The translations under genes were made by a program, and so were the position numbers. A stretch of DNA of 64,000 nucleotides, from positions 1-64,000 of the forward strand of contig NZ_JAUSTY010000007.1 in assembly GCF_030813115.1 (NCBI RefSeq), read 5' to 3'. Origin of the DNA: Bacillus horti. Lineage in GTDB: Bacteria > Bacillota > Bacilli > Caldalkalibacillales > JCM-10596. The notes under the pieces were generated by a model. That model saw only the letters and a program-made list of their open reading frames with translations. It made no database searches and had not been told where the DNA came from. The stretch's first letter is position 1; every line of letters begins with the position of its first letter. Shown here one piece after another: positions 8,989 to 19,663 of the stretch.

Positions 8989-10371
8989 ATGAGTAAAAGG
9001 AAGACAAAATACGTATGTCAAGAATGTGGCTATGAATCTCCAAAGTGGATGGGTAAATGCCCGGGCTGTAACACCTGGAATACGATGGTGGAGGAGCTTG
9101 AGCCTACTCGAACGGCGGCAGGAAAGGGAGCCTTCAGAACAGGGGCCGCTCTATCCTCTAAGTCTGTTCCAATTACTGATATTCAGACAGAGGATGAAGC
9201 GAGAATACTGACCTCCATTCAAGAAATTAACCGAGTGCTTGGAGGAGGAATCGTTCCAGGATCTTTAGTATTAGTTGGTGGTGATCCGGGAATTGGAAAA
9301 TCAACATTACTCTTGCAGTTATCTGGTATCCTAGCCCAGCAAGAGCACAAGGTGTTATACGTATCAGGTGAGGAATCCCTGAGGCAGACGAAGATGAGAG
9401 CCGATCGTTTACATATGAGCTCTAAGCAGCTTCATGTTTTAGCGGAAACGGACGTCACTCACATAGAAAAGCAAATCGAAGAACAGCAGCCTAAAGTGGT
9501 GATTATCGACTCGATTCAAACCGTTTATCAGGAAGAAATAACATCGGCTCCAGGCAGTGTAGCTCAGGTCAGGGAATGTACGGCAGCTTTTATGAGAATA
9601 GCAAAAACCAAAGGAATAGCAATCTTTTTGGTAGGGCATGTGACAAAGGAAGGCTCAATTGCAGGTCCAAGATTGCTGGAGCATATGGTTGATGCCGTCC
9701 TGTACTTAGAAGGAGAAAGGCACCATACATATCGGATATTAAGAGCCGTTAAAAATAGGTTCGGTTCAACGAATGAAATAGGGATTTTTGAGATGAAGGA
9801 TATAGGGTTAACCGAGGTGCAAAACCCCTCAGAAATGTTTTTGGAACAGCGAGCGATGGGGGCAGCGGGCTCTACCGTTATTGCTAGTATAGAAGGAACA
9901 AGGCCAGTCCTTGTAGAATTGCAAGCGTTAGTATCTCCAACAAGCTTTGGAACACCGCGCCGAATGGCAACAGGGGTGGATCATCATCGGGTATCCTTAA
10001 TCATGGCTGTATTAGAAAAGAGGGTAGGACTTCTATTGCAGAATCAAGATGCGTATATCAATGTAGCTGGAGGAGTACGCTTAAATGAACCTGCACTAGA
10101 TTTAGGGATTGCCGTCAGCATAGCGTCTAGCTTTAGAGATAAACCAACAAGTCCCTATGATATTATTATAGGTGAAATTGGATTAACGGGAGAAGTAAGA
10201 GGAGTTTCACGGATTGAGCAGCGGGTTTTAGAAGCTCGCAAGCTAGGATTTAAAAGAGCAATCATACCTGAGAAAAATACGTCTGGATGGGAGCACCCCC
10301 AGGATATGAAAATTATCGGTGTCTCATCTATTAGCGAAGCTCTTAGGGTTGTGATGGAGGCGAATGAGTGA
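8989..10371 (+). CDS. radA: DNA repair protein RadA
   Basis: 460-residue RecA-like ATPase that promotes branch migration during recombination repair. It shows an N-terminal C4 zinc finger (CQECG...CPGC, ~10-27), Walker [11 protein letters not shown] (~97-106), the RadA-specific KNRFG motif (~254) and a C-terminal Lon-protease-like domain. The open frame begins at 8953, but ATG 8989 has AGGTGA in front and begins at the family start MSKxKTxYVCQ. It follows the clpC terminator and is coupled to disA by stop/start overlap. Confidence 0.95.
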   Translation: MSKRKTKYVCQECGYESPKWMGKCPGCNTWNTMVEELEPTRTAAGKGAFRTGAALSSKSVPITDIQTEDEARILTSIQEINRVLGGGIVPGSLVLVGGDPGIGKSTLLLQLSGILAQQEHKVLYVSGEESLRQTKMRADRLHMSSKQLHVLAETDVTHIEKQIEEQQPKVVIIDSIQTVYQEEITSAPGSVAQVRECTAAFMRIAKTKGIAIFLVGHVTKEGSIAGPRLLEHMVDAVLYLEGERHHTYRILRAVKNRFGSTNEIGIFEMKDIGLTEVQNPSEMFLEQRAMGAAGSTVIASIEGTRPVLVELQALVSPTSFGTPRRMATGVDHHRVSLIMAVLEKRVGLLLQNQDAYINVAGGVRLNEPALDLGIAVSIASSFRDKPTSPYDIIIGEIGLTGEVRGVSRIEQRVLEARKLGFKRAIIPEKNTSGWEHPQDMKIIGVSSISEALRVVMEANE

Positions 10372-11450
10372 TGACAGCTGAAGTAGTAACAAAGAAGGAT
10401 CAGATGAGTGAGTTGCTGCGTTTTGTAGCACCTGGAACAGCTTTACGTGATGGTCTTGAAAATGTTTTGCGAGCCAAAACGGGAGGACTTATTGTCGTAG
10501 GTTATAGTGATGAAATTTTAAAGATAGTAAGTGGTGGATTTTCCATCAATTGCGATTTTTCCCCCGCCTATTTGTATGAGCTAGCGAAGATGGACGGAGC
10601 TATTATTTTAAGTGATGATGGGAAGAAGATTGTGTTTGCTAATGCCCAACTTATACCAGACTCCAGCGTCCCATCGAATGAGACAGGAATCCGTCATCGT
10701 ACAGCTGAGCGTGTAGCTAGGCAGACGGGTCACTTGGTTGTTTCTATTTCTCAAAGAAGAAATGTGATCACCTTATATCAAGGGAACGTGCGATATTCCC
10801 TAAGGGATATTGGTGTCATTTTAACAAAAGCGAACCAAGCAATCCAAACACTAGAGAAGTATAAATCGGTTTTAGATCAGGCCTTAACGAACTTGGGGGC
10901 CCTTGAGTTTGAGGAGTTAGTAACCCTACAGGAGGTTTCTTTAGTTATTCATCGGGTTGAGCTTGTACTACGCATTAAAGCTGAGATCAAGCGCTATATT
11001 CATGAATTAGGTACTGAGGGTCGATTGATCAGTATGCAGCTTGAAGAGCTTGTAACCAATGTGGAGGAAGAAACGTACTTACTGATTAAGGATTATTGCA
11101 AGGATGAGGAATGTGATCCTAGCTTTGTTCTTCTAGAGCTTAAAAAACTATCCTCTGATGAGCTATTAGAAAACAATACAATTGTACGCCTTTTGGGTTA
11201 TACTGGTAATATTAATGTCCAAGAGGAATCTGTTTCGCCTAGAGGATACCGCATGTTAAATAAAATTCCTAGACTCCCATCCTCTATTGTGCAGAACTTA
11301 GTCCAGCAATTTTCCGATTTACCACAGGTGATGATGGCCACCATCGAAGAGTTAGATGAGGTCGACGGTATCGGAGAGGTGCGGGCTAGAGCAATTAAAG
11401 ATGGCTTAATGAGAATTCAGGAGCAAATGTTTGTAGATCGACATATATAG
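10371..11450 (+). CDS. disA: DNA integrity scanning diadenylate cyclase DisA
   Basis: 359 residues. It makes c-di-AMP from two ATP and pauses at branched DNA, linking DNA integrity to sporulation and cell-wall/potassium control. The DAC domain carries DGA (75-77) and RHR (108-110), both intact. A helical linker and a C-terminal helix-hairpin-helix DNA-binding domain (~300-355, with [14 protein letters not shown]) follow. ATG 10371 overlaps the last base of the radA stop; a GTG one codon earlier (10368) is possible. GGAGG is at 10356-10360. Confidence 0.95.
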   Translation: MTAEVVTKKDQMSELLRFVAPGTALRDGLENVLRAKTGGLIVVGYSDEILKIVSGGFSINCDFSPAYLYELAKMDGAIILSDDGKKIVFANAQLIPDSSVPSNETGIRHRTAERVARQTGHLVVSISQRRNVITLYQGNVRYSLRDIGVILTKANQAIQTLEKYKSVLDQALTNLGALEFEELVTLQEVSLVIHRVELVLRIKAEIKRYIHELGTEGRLISMQLEELVTNVEEETYLLIKDYCKDEECDPSFVLLELKKLSSDELLENNTIVRLLGYTGNINVQEESVSPRGYRMLNKIPRLPSSIVQNLVQQFSDLPQVMMATIEELDEVDGIGEVRARAIKDGLMRIQEQMFVDRHI

Positions 11451-11453
11451 CTT

Positions 11454-11498
11454 GCATAGGTAAGGCTTGGACGATAATCTCCAGTATCTATGCCTTTT
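11454..11498 (+). terminator. Possible terminator after disA
   Basis: GCATAG (11454-11459) pairs with CTATGC (11488-11493), with a possible inner GGA/TCC pairing, and TTTT follows. The loop is long, so this may be a partial terminator ahead of pssA. Confidence 0.45.
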
Positions 11499-11531
11499 AT
11501 ATAGTATATGTGTTAGGTGGTAGAGCAAATT

Positions 11532-12269
11532 ATGATTACAAAAAGTATACCCAGTATGTTTACTGTTGGGAACTTATTCTTAGGTGTAATGGCTATTATC
11601 CTTGGGGTTCAAGGCATTGTTGAGGGCGAATCACGTTATTTGGATTACGCTTCTATTCTAGTGATTATCGGCATGCTTTTAGACGGTCTTGATGGACATA
11701 TGGCTAGAATGCTGAATGCGACAAGTGAATTTGGTAAGGAGCTAGATTCACTATCAGATGTGGTTACCTTTGGCGTAGCACCAGCTATTATTATGAATCT
11801 TGTCTTTTTAAATGGTTATGGAGCTTGGGGGATTGTCGTTACTGCCATGTTCCCTATTTGTGGAGCGCTTAGGTTAGCTAGATTCAATGTGAAGCCTGGA
11901 GAGCCAGGTTTCTTTACAGGTCTTCCGATTACAGCTGCAGGGGGAATCTTAGCGACTCTAGCTTTGTATCATGAAGTCTTTCATCCCCTTATTCTTATTA
12001 TGGGTGTTGTTTTGTTATCATTACTGATGGTCTCTAACTTTAAATATCCGAAGCCAAAGAAAGTGGGTATACCTAGAACAGCTTTTTGGATTACACCTCT
12101 TATTATTGGTTTATTCGCTGTATTGGCCTATCAGTTTCCTAGCGGATTCCCCAAAATCGCCTTTATTCCTTTGGTGTTGTATGCGTTATACGGAATTAAG
12201 AAAAGCATGGACGGAGCATTACGCAGAAGGAGAAGGAGAAAAAAGCGCAATTTTGGTAAAAAAACGTAA
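11532..12269 (+). CDS. pssA: CDP-diacylglycerol-serine O-phosphatidyltransferase
   Basis: A 245-residue multi-spanning CDP-alcohol phosphatidyltransferase. The whole family motif is visible: D51xxD54G55xxA58R59, then G68, D72 and D76 at the canonical spacing. The N-terminus IPSMFTVGNLFLG and overall size fit type II PssA, which makes phosphatidylserine, the precursor of phosphatidylethanolamine. The C-terminus is a strongly basic RRRRRRKKR tail. The start is ATG 11532, with TTAGGTGG upstream, rather than GTG 11517. No psd gene accompanies it here, which is unlike B. subtilis, where pssA sits with psd elsewhere. Confidence 0.85.
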   Translation: MITKSIPSMFTVGNLFLGVMAIILGVQGIVEGESRYLDYASILVIIGMLLDGLDGHMARMLNATSEFGKELDSLSDVVTFGVAPAIIMNLVFLNGYGAWGIVVTAMFPICGALRLARFNVKPGEPGFFTGLPITAAGGILATLALYHEVFHPLILIMGVVLLSLLMVSNFKYPKPKKVGIPRTAFWITPLIIGLFAVLAYQFPSGFPKIAFIPLVLYALYGIKKSMDGALRRRRRRKKRNFGKKT

Positions 12270-12324
12270 AAAACCTATTGACGAAACTCTTTTGAATATG
12301 CTAAGATAAATTATTTTAAAAAAT

Positions 12325-12353
12325 TTGACACTGCCCTTTATTTGTGATATCCT
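12325..12353 (+). promoter_or_regulatory. SigA-type promoter of carD
   Basis: TTGACA (12325-12330) and TATCCT (12348-12353) are separated by 17 bases; the predicted start is ~12360, 25 bases before the TTG start codon. A second candidate, TTGACG (12278-12283) with TAAGAT (12302-12307) at 18 bases, lies upstream. carD is therefore probably transcribed separately from pssA. Confidence 0.75.
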
Positions 12354-12384
12354 TAAATTGGATATTGCTCTGGAGGTGACATGA

Positions 12385-12879
12385 TTGTTCGATGTAGGTG
12401 ATAAGGTCGTATACCCTATGCATGGGGCTGGAATTATTGAAGGAATCGAAGAAAAAGAGATTCTTGGCCAGAAGAAAAAGTACTTTATTATGCGAATGCC
12501 TATAGGAGAAATGAAGGTCATGATACCCATGGAAAACGTGTCGCACATTGGTTTGCGTCAGGTAGTGGGGTTGGATGCTGTCAATCGAGTCATGGACATC
12601 TTAGGAACAGACACGTCAGATGAAGAAGCAAATTGGAATCAAAGATATCGAGCCAATATGGATAAAATGAAAAGCGGAGACATATACGAAATAGCAGATG
12701 TGGTTAGAAGTTTAATGGTCAGAGATCGAGCAAAGGGTCTTTCCACAGGGGAAAGAAAGATGCTGGATCAAGCTAAGCAGATTTTAATTAGCGAATTAGC
12801 ATTAGTCGAGGACAGAACATCGGATGAGCTTTTCTCCATGCTAGATGGTATCGTATATGAGAAAGATGCGTCCTTGTGA
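12385..12879 (+). CDS. CarD-family RNA polymerase-binding regulator
   Basis: 164 residues. The N-terminal ~60 residues are a CarD/TRCF RNA polymerase interaction domain (FDVGDKVVYPMHGAGIIE, then KKKYFIMRMP). The helical C-terminal domain holds LMVRDRAKGLSTGERKML (~110-127), where CarD contacts DNA near the -10 element. CarD stabilises open promoter complexes, notably at rRNA promoters, and is coregulated with stress in several phyla. The start is TTG 12385; GGAGGTG sits 6 bases upstream, and the nearby ATG is out of frame. It has its own promoter and terminator. Confidence 0.9.
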   Translation: MFDVGDKVVYPMHGAGIIEGIEEKEILGQKKKYFIMRMPIGEMKVMIPMENVSHIGLRQVVGLDAVNRVMDILGTDTSDEEANWNQRYRANMDKMKSGDIYEIADVVRSLMVRDRAKGLSTGERKMLDQAKQILISELALVEDRTSDELFSMLDGIVYEKDASL

Positions 12880-12890
12880 CGCGTTTTTTT
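12868..12890 (+). terminator. Terminator of carD, overlapping the stop codon
   Basis: GCGTC (12868-12872), loop CTTGT and GACGC (12878-12882) are followed by GTTTTTTTT. The left arm is inside the last codons of carD and the TGA stop (12877-12879) lies at the loop/right-arm junction. Confidence 0.85.
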
Positions 12891-13036
12891 TCATCAAAAA
12901 AAGGGTATAGGATTGTAAAAAACAGGTTTAATATTCTGCAAATTAGGGAAATAGTGAAACAAACTTTGCCTAAATACGTTATATAAGAATACGCAGGTTT
13001 TTTATATGATCAGCACCCTATTTTTTAATAAGTAGT

Positions 13037-13100
13037 GGAGGGAGAAAATTAGGGCTTTACGCCAATCTGACTTGGTAATGAAGCCTTGTTCCTCTTCCCC
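13037..13100 (+). promoter_or_regulatory. Structured leader candidate upstream of the PIN-TRAM gene
   Basis: Nested pairing: GGCTT (13053-13057) with AAGCC (13081-13085), inside it CCAA (13062-13065) with TTGG (13072-13075). A purine-rich GGAGGGAGAA (13037-13046) faces pyrimidine-rich TTCCTCTTCCCC (13089-13100). It lies in the otherwise empty 318-base gap 12880-13197. No known leader family was recognised. Confidence 0.4.
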
Positions 13101-13197
13101 ACAAAAGACCTATGTAAGTAACTGTTGAAGCAATGTTTAGATAATAGGTTTGATTATATAGAAAGTTGTCCATACTGAGGAGGGAGGTGGTGAAGCA

Positions 13198-14295
13198 GTG
13201 TTAAAAAGAATCATTCAAATATTTTTTGCCGTATTAGGAGCTGTACTGGGCTTTCAATATGGGGCACTTGCTGTCCAAGGATTAAATGAACTCTTAAATT
13301 TAGGCTTGGATTCTTTGACGGGGGAAGGTCCCTTATATCCGTTAATTTATGCTCTAGTTGGAGCGGTATTGTTTGTATTAGTAACGTATTGGTTAACGGA
13401 TTATATTGTCCGTATGATTCGCTGGGGTGAAGACATTTTATTAAAGCTACCAATTACAGACGTTGTAATGGGGGCGTTAGGCTTAATTGTTGGTCTTATT
13501 GTTGCTTTTTTACTTATACAACCTATTTTGTTAATTCCCATAGTCGGTCAAATTATACCTGTGTTTGTCTCTGTATTGTTTGGATATATCGGCTTCCAGG
13601 TAGGCTTCAAAAAGCGTGAAGAGTTGATTTCTCTCTTTACCCTTGGGCGTATGGGTAAGGACAAAAAGGGAGAGCAACAATCTCATTATGAGCATAAAAT
13701 TTTAGATACTAGTGTCATTATTGACGGGCGTATCGCTGATATTTGTAAAACTGGGTTTATTGAAGGGACAATGGTTATACCTAGCTTTGTCCTTGAGGAG
13801 CTACAGCATATTGCTGATTCATCAGATGTGCTCAAAAGGAATCGAGGGAGAAGAGGATTAGATATTCTAAATCGTATTCAGAAAGAGCTTGAGATGAAGG
13901 TTCATATTTATGAGGGCGATTTTGAGGATATTCAGGAAGTAGATAGCAAGCTAGTGAAGCTAGCTAAAGTATTAAATGGGAAGGTCGTCACGAACGACTT
14001 CAATCTAAACAAGGTCTGTGAGCTACAGCGTGTTCCCGTGCTTAATATCAATGATTTAGCGAATGCTGTGAAGCCAGTGGTTTTACCAGGTGAAGAGCTA
14101 AGGGTGCAGGTCATTAAGGATGGTAAGGAACATAATCAGGGTGTAGCTTACTTAGATGATGGGACAATGATTGTGGTAGAAGGAGGACGTGAATACATTG
14201 GATCTGAAATTGATGTTTTAGTTACAAGTGTGCTACAAACTTCAGCAGGTCGCATGATATTCGCTAAGCCTAAATTACTAGAAAAAGCCCTATAA
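13198..14295 (+). CDS. PIN and TRAM domain membrane protein (YacL-like)
   Basis: 365 residues: about four membrane segments in residues 1-135, a PilT N-terminus (PIN) nuclease-like domain at ~165-290 beginning with [13 protein letters not shown] (D170, D176), and a C-terminal TRAM RNA-binding domain (~295-355). PIN domains of this kind are metal-dependent RNases; the cellular substrate of this membrane-anchored form is not established. The start is GTG 13198 with GAGGAGGGAGG upstream. It is followed by an elaborate terminator before ispD. Confidence 0.9.
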   Translation: MLKRIIQIFFAVLGAVLGFQYGALAVQGLNELLNLGLDSLTGEGPLYPLIYALVGAVLFVLVTYWLTDYIVRMIRWGEDILLKLPITDVVMGALGLIVGLIVAFLLIQPILLIPIVGQIIPVFVSVLFGYIGFQVGFKKREELISLFTLGRMGKDKKGEQQSHYEHKILDTSVIIDGRIADICKTGFIEGTMVIPSFVLEELQHIADSSDVLKRNRGRRGLDILNRIQKELEMKVHIYEGDFEDIQEVDSKLVKLAKVLNGKVVTNDFNLNKVCELQRVPVLNINDLANAVKPVVLPGEELRVQVIKDGKEHNQGVAYLDDGTMIVVEGGREYIGSEIDVLVTSVLQTSAGRMIFAKPKLLEKAL

Positions 14296-14310
14296 AGCAA
14301 AAAACGAGCG

Positions 14311-14371
14311 ATACCTCTCGAAAAGCTTGCTATACGCTACTTGCGTATATCCTTTTTGAGAGGTATTTTTA
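14311..14371 (+). terminator. Two-tier terminator between the PIN-TRAM gene and ispD
   Basis: Outer stem ATACCTCTC(G)AAAA (14311-14324) pairs with TTTTTGAGAGGTAT (14353-14366), then TTTTATT. An inner stem TATACGC (14331-14337) / GCGTATA (14343-14349) caps it. Confidence 0.8.
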
Positions 14372-14408
14372 TTATAGGTATATAGGTTTGTTTTAATGGA
14401 GGGATATT

Positions 14409-15104
14409 GTGCGAATAGCAGCAGTTATCTGTGCAGCAGGGCAAGGAAAGCGTATGGGGTTAGGAAGAAACAAGCAGTTTTTAGAGCTTAAGGGAAAGCC
14501 TTTACTGATCCATACACTAGAGCGTTGGAAAAGCTTTTCCTTCATTGATGAGCTTGTTGTCGTTGTAGGAGCAGCCGAAGTGGGAGAGGTTCAAGAGCTT
14601 ATCCAAGCCTATCAACTCAATCATGTTTCGCAGGTTGTAGCAGGAGGAGCTGAGAGGCAGGATAGTGTGTATCAGGGCTTATTGGCGCTAAAGGAGACAT
14701 CCCCGAATGTTGTCTTAATCCATGATGGGGCTAGACCGTTTATTCGTGAAAAACATGTGGCGGAATTAATTGAAGCAGTTAAAGAAAGGGAGGCAGCTGT
14801 AGTAGCTGTGCCTGTTAAGGATACGATTAAGAGAGTAGATGACCAGCAGCATATTACGGAAACATTAAAACGGGACGAGCTATGGGCCATGCAGACCCCT
14901 CAAGGGTTTAGCTATTCTTTGATTTTAGAGGCACATGAGACGGCCTTAGAACAGCGAGTTCTAGCAACGGATGATGCAGCACTTGTTGAGCTGTTAGGTC
15001 ATCAGGTAAGCGTTGTGCAAGGGGATGAGCTTAACATTAAGCTGACTACACCACAGGATATTCAGCTAGCTGCGTTTATTCTTAGTTCTCAGGAAAAAGG
15101 CTGA
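14409..15104 (+). CDS. ispD: 2-C-methyl-D-erythritol 4-phosphate cytidylyltransferase
   Basis: 231 residues. Third step of the MEP isoprenoid pathway: CTP + MEP to CDP-ME. The nucleotide-binding loop AAGQGKRMGLGRNKQFL lies at ~8-24, with HDGARPFI (~103-110), TIKRV and the late WAMQTPQ motif. Full length. Start is GTG 14409 with GGAGGG at a normal distance. It is 59 bases upstream of ispF, the next-but-one enzyme of the same pathway. Confidence 0.94.
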   Translation: MRIAAVICAAGQGKRMGLGRNKQFLELKGKPLLIHTLERWKSFSFIDELVVVVGAAEVGEVQELIQAYQLNHVSQVVAGGAERQDSVYQGLLALKETSPNVVLIHDGARPFIREKHVAELIEAVKEREAAVVAVPVKDTIKRVDDQQHITETLKRDELWAMQTPQGFSYSLILEAHETALEQRVLATDDAALVELLGHQVSVVQGDELNIKLTTPQDIQLAAFILSSQEKG

Positions 15105-15163
15105 AGGGATTTACAATAAGAAAACGTAAATGAGGAAATAAGCACTAGAGAAGGAGCGCAAAA

Positions 15164-15643
15164 ATGATGAATGTACGGGTTGGACAAGGATTTGACGTGC
15201 ATCAATTGGTAGCGGATCGTCCGTTGATTATTGGAGGAGTAACGATTCCTTATGAAAAGGGGCTGCTAGGTCATTCTGATGCTGATGTTTTACTGCATAC
15301 AATAAGTGATGCAATCTTAGGAGCTATTGGGGAAGGGGACATAGGCAGGCATTTCCCTGATACGTCGGAGGAGTTTAAGGATGCGGATTCCTTTGTTCTT
15401 CTTCAAAAGGTTTGGGAGCTAGCTGTACAAAAAGGCTATTCTTTAGGGAACATAGACGCCACCATTATCGCTCAAAAACCGAAAATGGCTGCTTATATTC
15501 CCCAAATGGTTGAGAGAATAGCAGAAGCAGTAGAATGTGAGATTGATCAAGTTAATGTAAAGGCAACCACAACAGAGAAGCTAGGCTTTCCTGGACGTGG
15601 AGAGGGCATCGCCTCACAAGCTGTTGTTTTACTAACCAAATAA
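15164..15643 (+). CDS. ispF: 2-C-methyl-D-erythritol 2,4-cyclodiphosphate synthase
   Basis: 159 residues. It forms the cyclic diphosphate intermediate of the MEP pathway as a homotrimer. Metal ligands GFDVH (D11, H13), the [18 protein letters not shown] stretch (~45-62), IGRHFPDT and the late [14 protein letters not shown] signature are all present. ATG 15164 and ATG 15167 are adjacent; AGAAGGAGCG precedes them, so either is possible. Confidence 0.95.
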   Translation: MMNVRVGQGFDVHQLVADRPLIIGGVTIPYEKGLLGHSDADVLLHTISDAILGAIGEGDIGRHFPDTSEEFKDADSFVLLQKVWELAVQKGYSLGNIDATIIAQKPKMAAYIPQMVERIAEAVECEIDQVNVKATTTEKLGFPGRGEGIASQAVVLLTK

Positions 15644-15725
15644 ACGAGAGGCTTTCCATCTTGACCATCCTCTTGGGAATGTTTACAATACAGGAAGGCT
15701 AGTTTGAAAAACGGAAGGTGGAAAC

Positions 15726-17204
15726 ATGACCAAAGACATTCGAGTGCGTTACGCACCAAGTCCGACAGGGCATTTACACATTGGGAATGCGCGAACAGCG
15801 CTATTTAATTACTTATTCGCACGTCATCATCAAGGCAAGATGATTATTCGTGTTGAGGATACAGATACAAAGCGAAATGTAGCAGGTGGGGAAGAAAATC
15901 AGCTAGAGTATTTGAAATGGCTAGGTATTGATTGGGATGAAAGTATAGACAAAGACGGAGGGTACGGTCCTTATCGTCAAACAGAACGTCTAGAGATTTA
16001 TAAAAAGTATTGGACAGAGCTACTTGAGCAAGGTCTAGCGTATAAATGCTACTGCACAGAGGAAGAGCTTGAGCAGGAGCGCGAGGAGCAAACAGCTCGT
16101 GGGGAAATGCCGCGCTATTCTGGTAAGCACCGTGACCTAACACCAGAGCAGCAGCAGGCCTTTGAAGCAGAAGGAAGAGTGCCAAGCATTCGATTCCGTG
16201 TTCCTGAGGATCGCACGTATACGTTCGTGGACATGATCAAAGGGGAGGTTTCCTTTGATTCAAATGGAACAGGAGACTTTGTTATTGTTAAGAAGGATGG
16301 AATTCCAACATACAACTTTGCTGTTGTATTGGATGACCACTTGATGGAGATATCCCATGTACTACGTGGGGATGATCATATTTCTAACACACCAAGGCAG
16401 CTTATGATTTATGAAGCATTGAAGTGGGAGCCTCCTACGTTTGGTCATATGACACTGATCGTCAATGAACAGCGTAAGAAGCTGAGCAAGCGAGATGAGT
16501 CGATCATTCAATTTATTGAGCAATATGACAACTTAGGGTACGTACCGGAAGCGTTGTTCAATTTTATTGCCCTACTAGGCTGGTCTCCAGAGGGAGAAGA
16601 AGAGGTCTTTTCTAAAGCAGAGCTGATTGAGATCTTTAAAGAATCTCGTTTATCAAAAAGTCCAGCGTTGTTCGATACAGACAAACTAGCTTGGATGAAT
16701 AATCATTATATCAAGCAATTATCACCTGAAGCTTTGGTGGAGCTAGTGCTACCATTTCTACAGAAAGCTGGCCTTGTAGCCGAGCAGCCTACAGCAGAGG
16801 AATTAGAGTGGGCGTCACAGCTCATCGTCCTGCATCAAGAAAAGCTACGTTATGGGGCTGAGATTGTGGAGCATACGGAGCTCTTTTTCTCCGATGAGCT
16901 TGTTTATTCGGAGGAGGCGAAGGAGGTTCTGCGTGAAGAGCAGGTGCCAGAGGTGGCCAAGGCCTTTTTAACGCAGCTAGAGCAATTAGAGGAGTACTCA
17001 GCTGAATCTATTAAAGCAGCTGTGAAGACTGTGCAAAAGGAAACGGGCTATAAAGGCAAGCAGCTTTTCATGCCGATTCGAGTGATGGGCTCAGGACAGA
17101 TTCATGGACCGGATCTAATGCAGACTCTTTTCCTACTGGGGCAGGATAAAGTGATCGCAAGAGTGACACCATTCACGAACGACTATCATAATATGGTGCA
17201 GTAG
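15726..17204 (+). CDS. gltX: Glutamyl-tRNA synthetase
   Basis: 492-residue class I synthetase charging tRNA-Glu, probably also tRNA-Gln in this group, which uses the amidotransferase route. HIGH-type motif [14 protein letters not shown] (~11-24), the KMSKS counterpart KLSKRDES (~250), and a C-terminal anticodon-binding domain. AACGGAAGGTGG precedes ATG 15726. It is the last gene before the Cys T-box leader. Confidence 0.95.
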   Translation: MTKDIRVRYAPSPTGHLHIGNARTALFNYLFARHHQGKMIIRVEDTDTKRNVAGGEENQLEYLKWLGIDWDESIDKDGGYGPYRQTERLEIYKKYWTELLEQGLAYKCYCTEEELEQEREEQTARGEMPRYSGKHRDLTPEQQQAFEAEGRVPSIRFRVPEDRTYTFVDMIKGEVSFDSNGTGDFVIVKKDGIPTYNFAVVLDDHLMEISHVLRGDDHISNTPRQLMIYEALKWEPPTFGHMTLIVNEQRKKLSKRDESIIQFIEQYDNLGYVPEALFNFIALLGWSPEGEEEVFSKAELIEIFKESRLSKSPALFDTDKLAWMNNHYIKQLSPEALVELVLPFLQKAGLVAEQPTAEELEWASQLIVLHQEKLRYGAEIVEHTELFFSDELVYSEEAKEVLREEQVPEVAKAFLTQLEQLEEYSAESIKAAVKTVQKETGYKGKQLFMPIRVMGSGQIHGPDLMQTLFLLGQDKVIARVTPFTNDYHNMVQ

Positions 17205-17254
17205 TTTAGATTGATGAAAAACGAATAGAATGAAAGATAGATGATCAAAACAGA

Positions 17255-17565
17255 ATATAGAAAATCACCATTGACGAGGAAGAGTATGACCTAACTGTTC
17301 GACAGAGAGAGTTGTCAGGACCTGTTTCATTTGCAGGTGAGGCTGAAAGCAGCTTGAGTCAGGAGGATCAGAAAGTGCACCTCTGAGGAGATGAGCCGAA
17401 TTGTTCACAGTCTTGATCATAAAGACTTGTTGAAGGCTAGGCTCATACGGGATGATCCCGTTATCAGAAAATGAGGGAAACAAACAGTCATTCTGTTTGT
17501 TTAATCAGAGTGGAACCGCGGGAATAGACCGTCTCTGTGCATAATGTATGGAGGCGGTCTTTTTG
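17255..17565 (+). promoter_or_regulatory. Cysteine T-box leader of the cysE-cysS operon
   Basis: The conserved T-box TGGAACCGCGGG is at 17511-17522, followed by a terminator hairpin (AGACCGTCTC 17526-17535 with GAGGCGGTCT 17551-17560, then TTTTT). Stem I lies upstream; GAAAG-TGC-ACCTCTGAG (17371-17387) fits the specifier loop with codon TGC (17376-17378), cysteine. That agrees with the downstream genes: uncharged tRNA-Cys would favour the antiterminator and switch on cysteine synthesis and charging. It occupies most of the 412-base gap 17205-17616. The exact 5' end is uncertain. Confidence 0.9.
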
Positions 17566-17616
17566 TTTGCGGTTATTTCGTTCATGGGAAGGATATAGAT
17601 AAGGTAAGGAGGCTAG

Positions 17617-18285
17617 ATGATGTGGAAGAAGATGAAACAGGACATTCAAGCTGTTTTCGACCGAGATCCAGCGGCTAGGAGCACTTTGGAAGTAATTTTA
17701 ACTTATTCTGGACTACATGCCGTATGGTTTCATCGAGTAGCCCATGCTTTGTACAAACGTAGACTGTTCTTTCTAGCTCGTTGCCTGTCACAAATCAGCA
17801 GGTTTTTAACGGGAATTGAAATTCATCCTGGAGCTAGGATTGGTAGAGGTCTTTTCATAGATCATGGAATGGGAGTTGTCATCGGGGAAACGTGTGAAAT
17901 TGGGGATTACGTCACCCTTTTTCAAGGAGTAACCCTCGGAGGAACAGGGAAGGAAAAAGGCAAGCGGCATCCTACGATAGAGGATAATGTGTTGATTGCT
18001 TCAGGAGCAAAGGTATTAGGCTCCTTTACGATTGGTAAGAATTCGAAAATTGGAGCCGGATCTGTGGTTCTTAGGGAGGTTCCTCCCAACTCGACAGTGG
18101 TTGGTATTCCAGGGAGAGTGGTTGCGCAGGATGGACATCGTGTGGCTTCAGATTTAGACCAAGTAAACCTGCCTGATCCTCTGGCGGATAAGCTGAGACA
18201 GATGCAAGAAGAAATAAATGAGCTAAAGCAAGAGCTTAATCAATGGCGGAAAGGAATAGAAAAAGATGTCCATAAGGATTTATAA
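17617..18285 (+). CDS. cysE: Serine O-acetyltransferase
   Basis: 222 residues. Acetylates serine with acetyl-CoA, the committed step to cysteine. The left-handed beta-helix of hexapeptide repeats spans ~65-160, with the catalytic-region stretch [17 protein letters not shown] and [14 protein letters not shown]. It is short at the N-terminus like other Bacillales CysE. AAGGAGG precedes the tandem ATG ATG. It overlaps cysS by 20 bases and is under the Cys T-box. Confidence 0.95.
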   Translation: MMWKKMKQDIQAVFDRDPAARSTLEVILTYSGLHAVWFHRVAHALYKRRLFFLARCLSQISRFLTGIEIHPGARIGRGLFIDHGMGVVIGETCEIGDYVTLFQGVTLGGTGKEKGKRHPTIEDNVLIASGAKVLGSFTIGKNSKIGAGSVVLREVPPNSTVVGIPGRVVAQDGHRVASDLDQVNLPDPLADKLRQMQEEINELKQELNQWRKGIEKDVHKDL

Positions 18286-19663
18286 CACATTAACACGAAA
18301 AAAAGAGGAGTTTGTTCCCTTAGAGCCTGGGAAGGTCAAAATGTACGTCTGTGGCCCAACGGTTTATAACCATATCCATATAGGGAATACGAGACCAGCT
18401 ATCTTTTTTGATACGGTTAGACGTTACCTGATTTATAAAGGATATGATGTTCAATTTGTCTCTAATTTTACGGATGTGGATGATCGCATCATACAAGCTG
18501 GAATTGAGCAAGGCATTAGTGCTCAGGAGGTGGCAGAGCTTTATATTGACTCTTACCACTCATATACGTCGAAGCTTGGCGTACAAAAAGCGGATGAGCA
18601 TCCTAGAGTGACAGAAAACATGAATGAAATTGTTGATTTTATTGATCAGCTTGTTCAGAAAGGGATCGCTTATGAAGCGAATGGAGACGTGTATTACCGT
18701 ACGAACCACTTTGACGATTATGGCAAGCTATCTCATCAGAAGACGTCAGAGCTTTTTGAAGGTGTACGAATAGGTGTTGGAGAGGCAAAGGAATCACCTA
18801 CGGATTTTACGCTTTGGAAAAAAGCAAAGCCACAGGAGGTTTCTTGGGATAGCCCATGGGGGCAAGGACGCCCTGGCTGGCATATTGAGTGCTCATCCAT
18901 GATTCGTAAATACCTTGGTGATACGATTGATATTCATGGGGGAGGAATTGATCTAGTTTTTCCTCATCATGAAAACGAAATTGCTCAGACGGAAGCGTTA
19001 ACCGAAAAGCCCTTAGCTAACTATTGGATGCACAACGCGATGCTTAACATAGATAATCAGAAAATGTCTAAGTCGTTAGGGAATTTTGTGCGAGTAAATG
19101 ATGTGCTTGCTCAGCATGATCCGCAGGTGGTTCGGTTTTTTATGCTAAGTGGACAATATCGTAGTCCGATTAATTTTAGCGACCTGCTATTAGATCAAGC
19201 AAGTAACGGCTTTGACCGGCTAAAGACAGTGGTTGCTAATCTCGCACATCGTTTTAAAACGGCATTAGATACAGACGTATCCGAGGAACAGCTAGAGCAG
19301 CTTGGGAAGTGGAAGGCAGCGTTTGAGGAAGCGATGAATGATGATTTTAACACGGCGGCGGCCATTAGTGTGCTCTTTGAATTAACAAGAGAAATCAATA
19401 CCGTGTTGCAGGAGGAAAGTGCACCATTAAAGCTATTGCAGCAGTATCATACAACATTGCTTACGCTTGCTGGTGTTCTAGGAATTGTGCTTGCCGAAGA
19501 GCCGGAGCTTTTGGATGCGGACATCGAACAGCTTATCGAGGAGCGTCAACAAGCTCGCCGAGAGCGAAATTTTGCTCGAGCTGATGAAATTCGAGATCAA
19601 TTGAGTCAGCAGGGAATTATTTTAGAGGATACTCCTCAGGGAATGCGCTGGCGTAGAAAATGA
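18266..19663 (+). CDS. cysS: Cysteinyl-tRNA synthetase
   Basis: 465-residue class I synthetase. HIGH-type motif [15 protein letters not shown] (~29-43), zinc ligands including the first-motif Cys (CGP) and HIECSS (~206), and KMSKSLGNF (~268). Full length. It begins inside the end of cysE and runs into mrnC with a 4-base overlap (ATGA), so the three are coupled. The T-box upstream of cysE senses the charging of its own tRNA. Confidence 0.96.
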   Translation: MSIRIYNTLTRKKEEFVPLEPGKVKMYVCGPTVYNHIHIGNTRPAIFFDTVRRYLIYKGYDVQFVSNFTDVDDRIIQAGIEQGISAQEVAELYIDSYHSYTSKLGVQKADEHPRVTENMNEIVDFIDQLVQKGIAYEANGDVYYRTNHFDDYGKLSHQKTSELFEGVRIGVGEAKESPTDFTLWKKAKPQEVSWDSPWGQGRPGWHIECSSMIRKYLGDTIDIHGGGIDLVFPHHENEIAQTEALTEKPLANYWMHNAMLNIDNQKMSKSLGNFVRVNDVLAQHDPQVVRFFMLSGQYRSPINFSDLLLDQASNGFDRLKTVVANLAHRFKTALDTDVSEEQLEQLGKWKAAFEEAMNDDFNTAAAISVLFELTREINTVLQEESAPLKLLQQYHTTLLTLAGVLGIVLAEEPELLDADIEQLIEERQQARRERNFARADEIRDQLSQQGIILEDTPQGMRWRRK

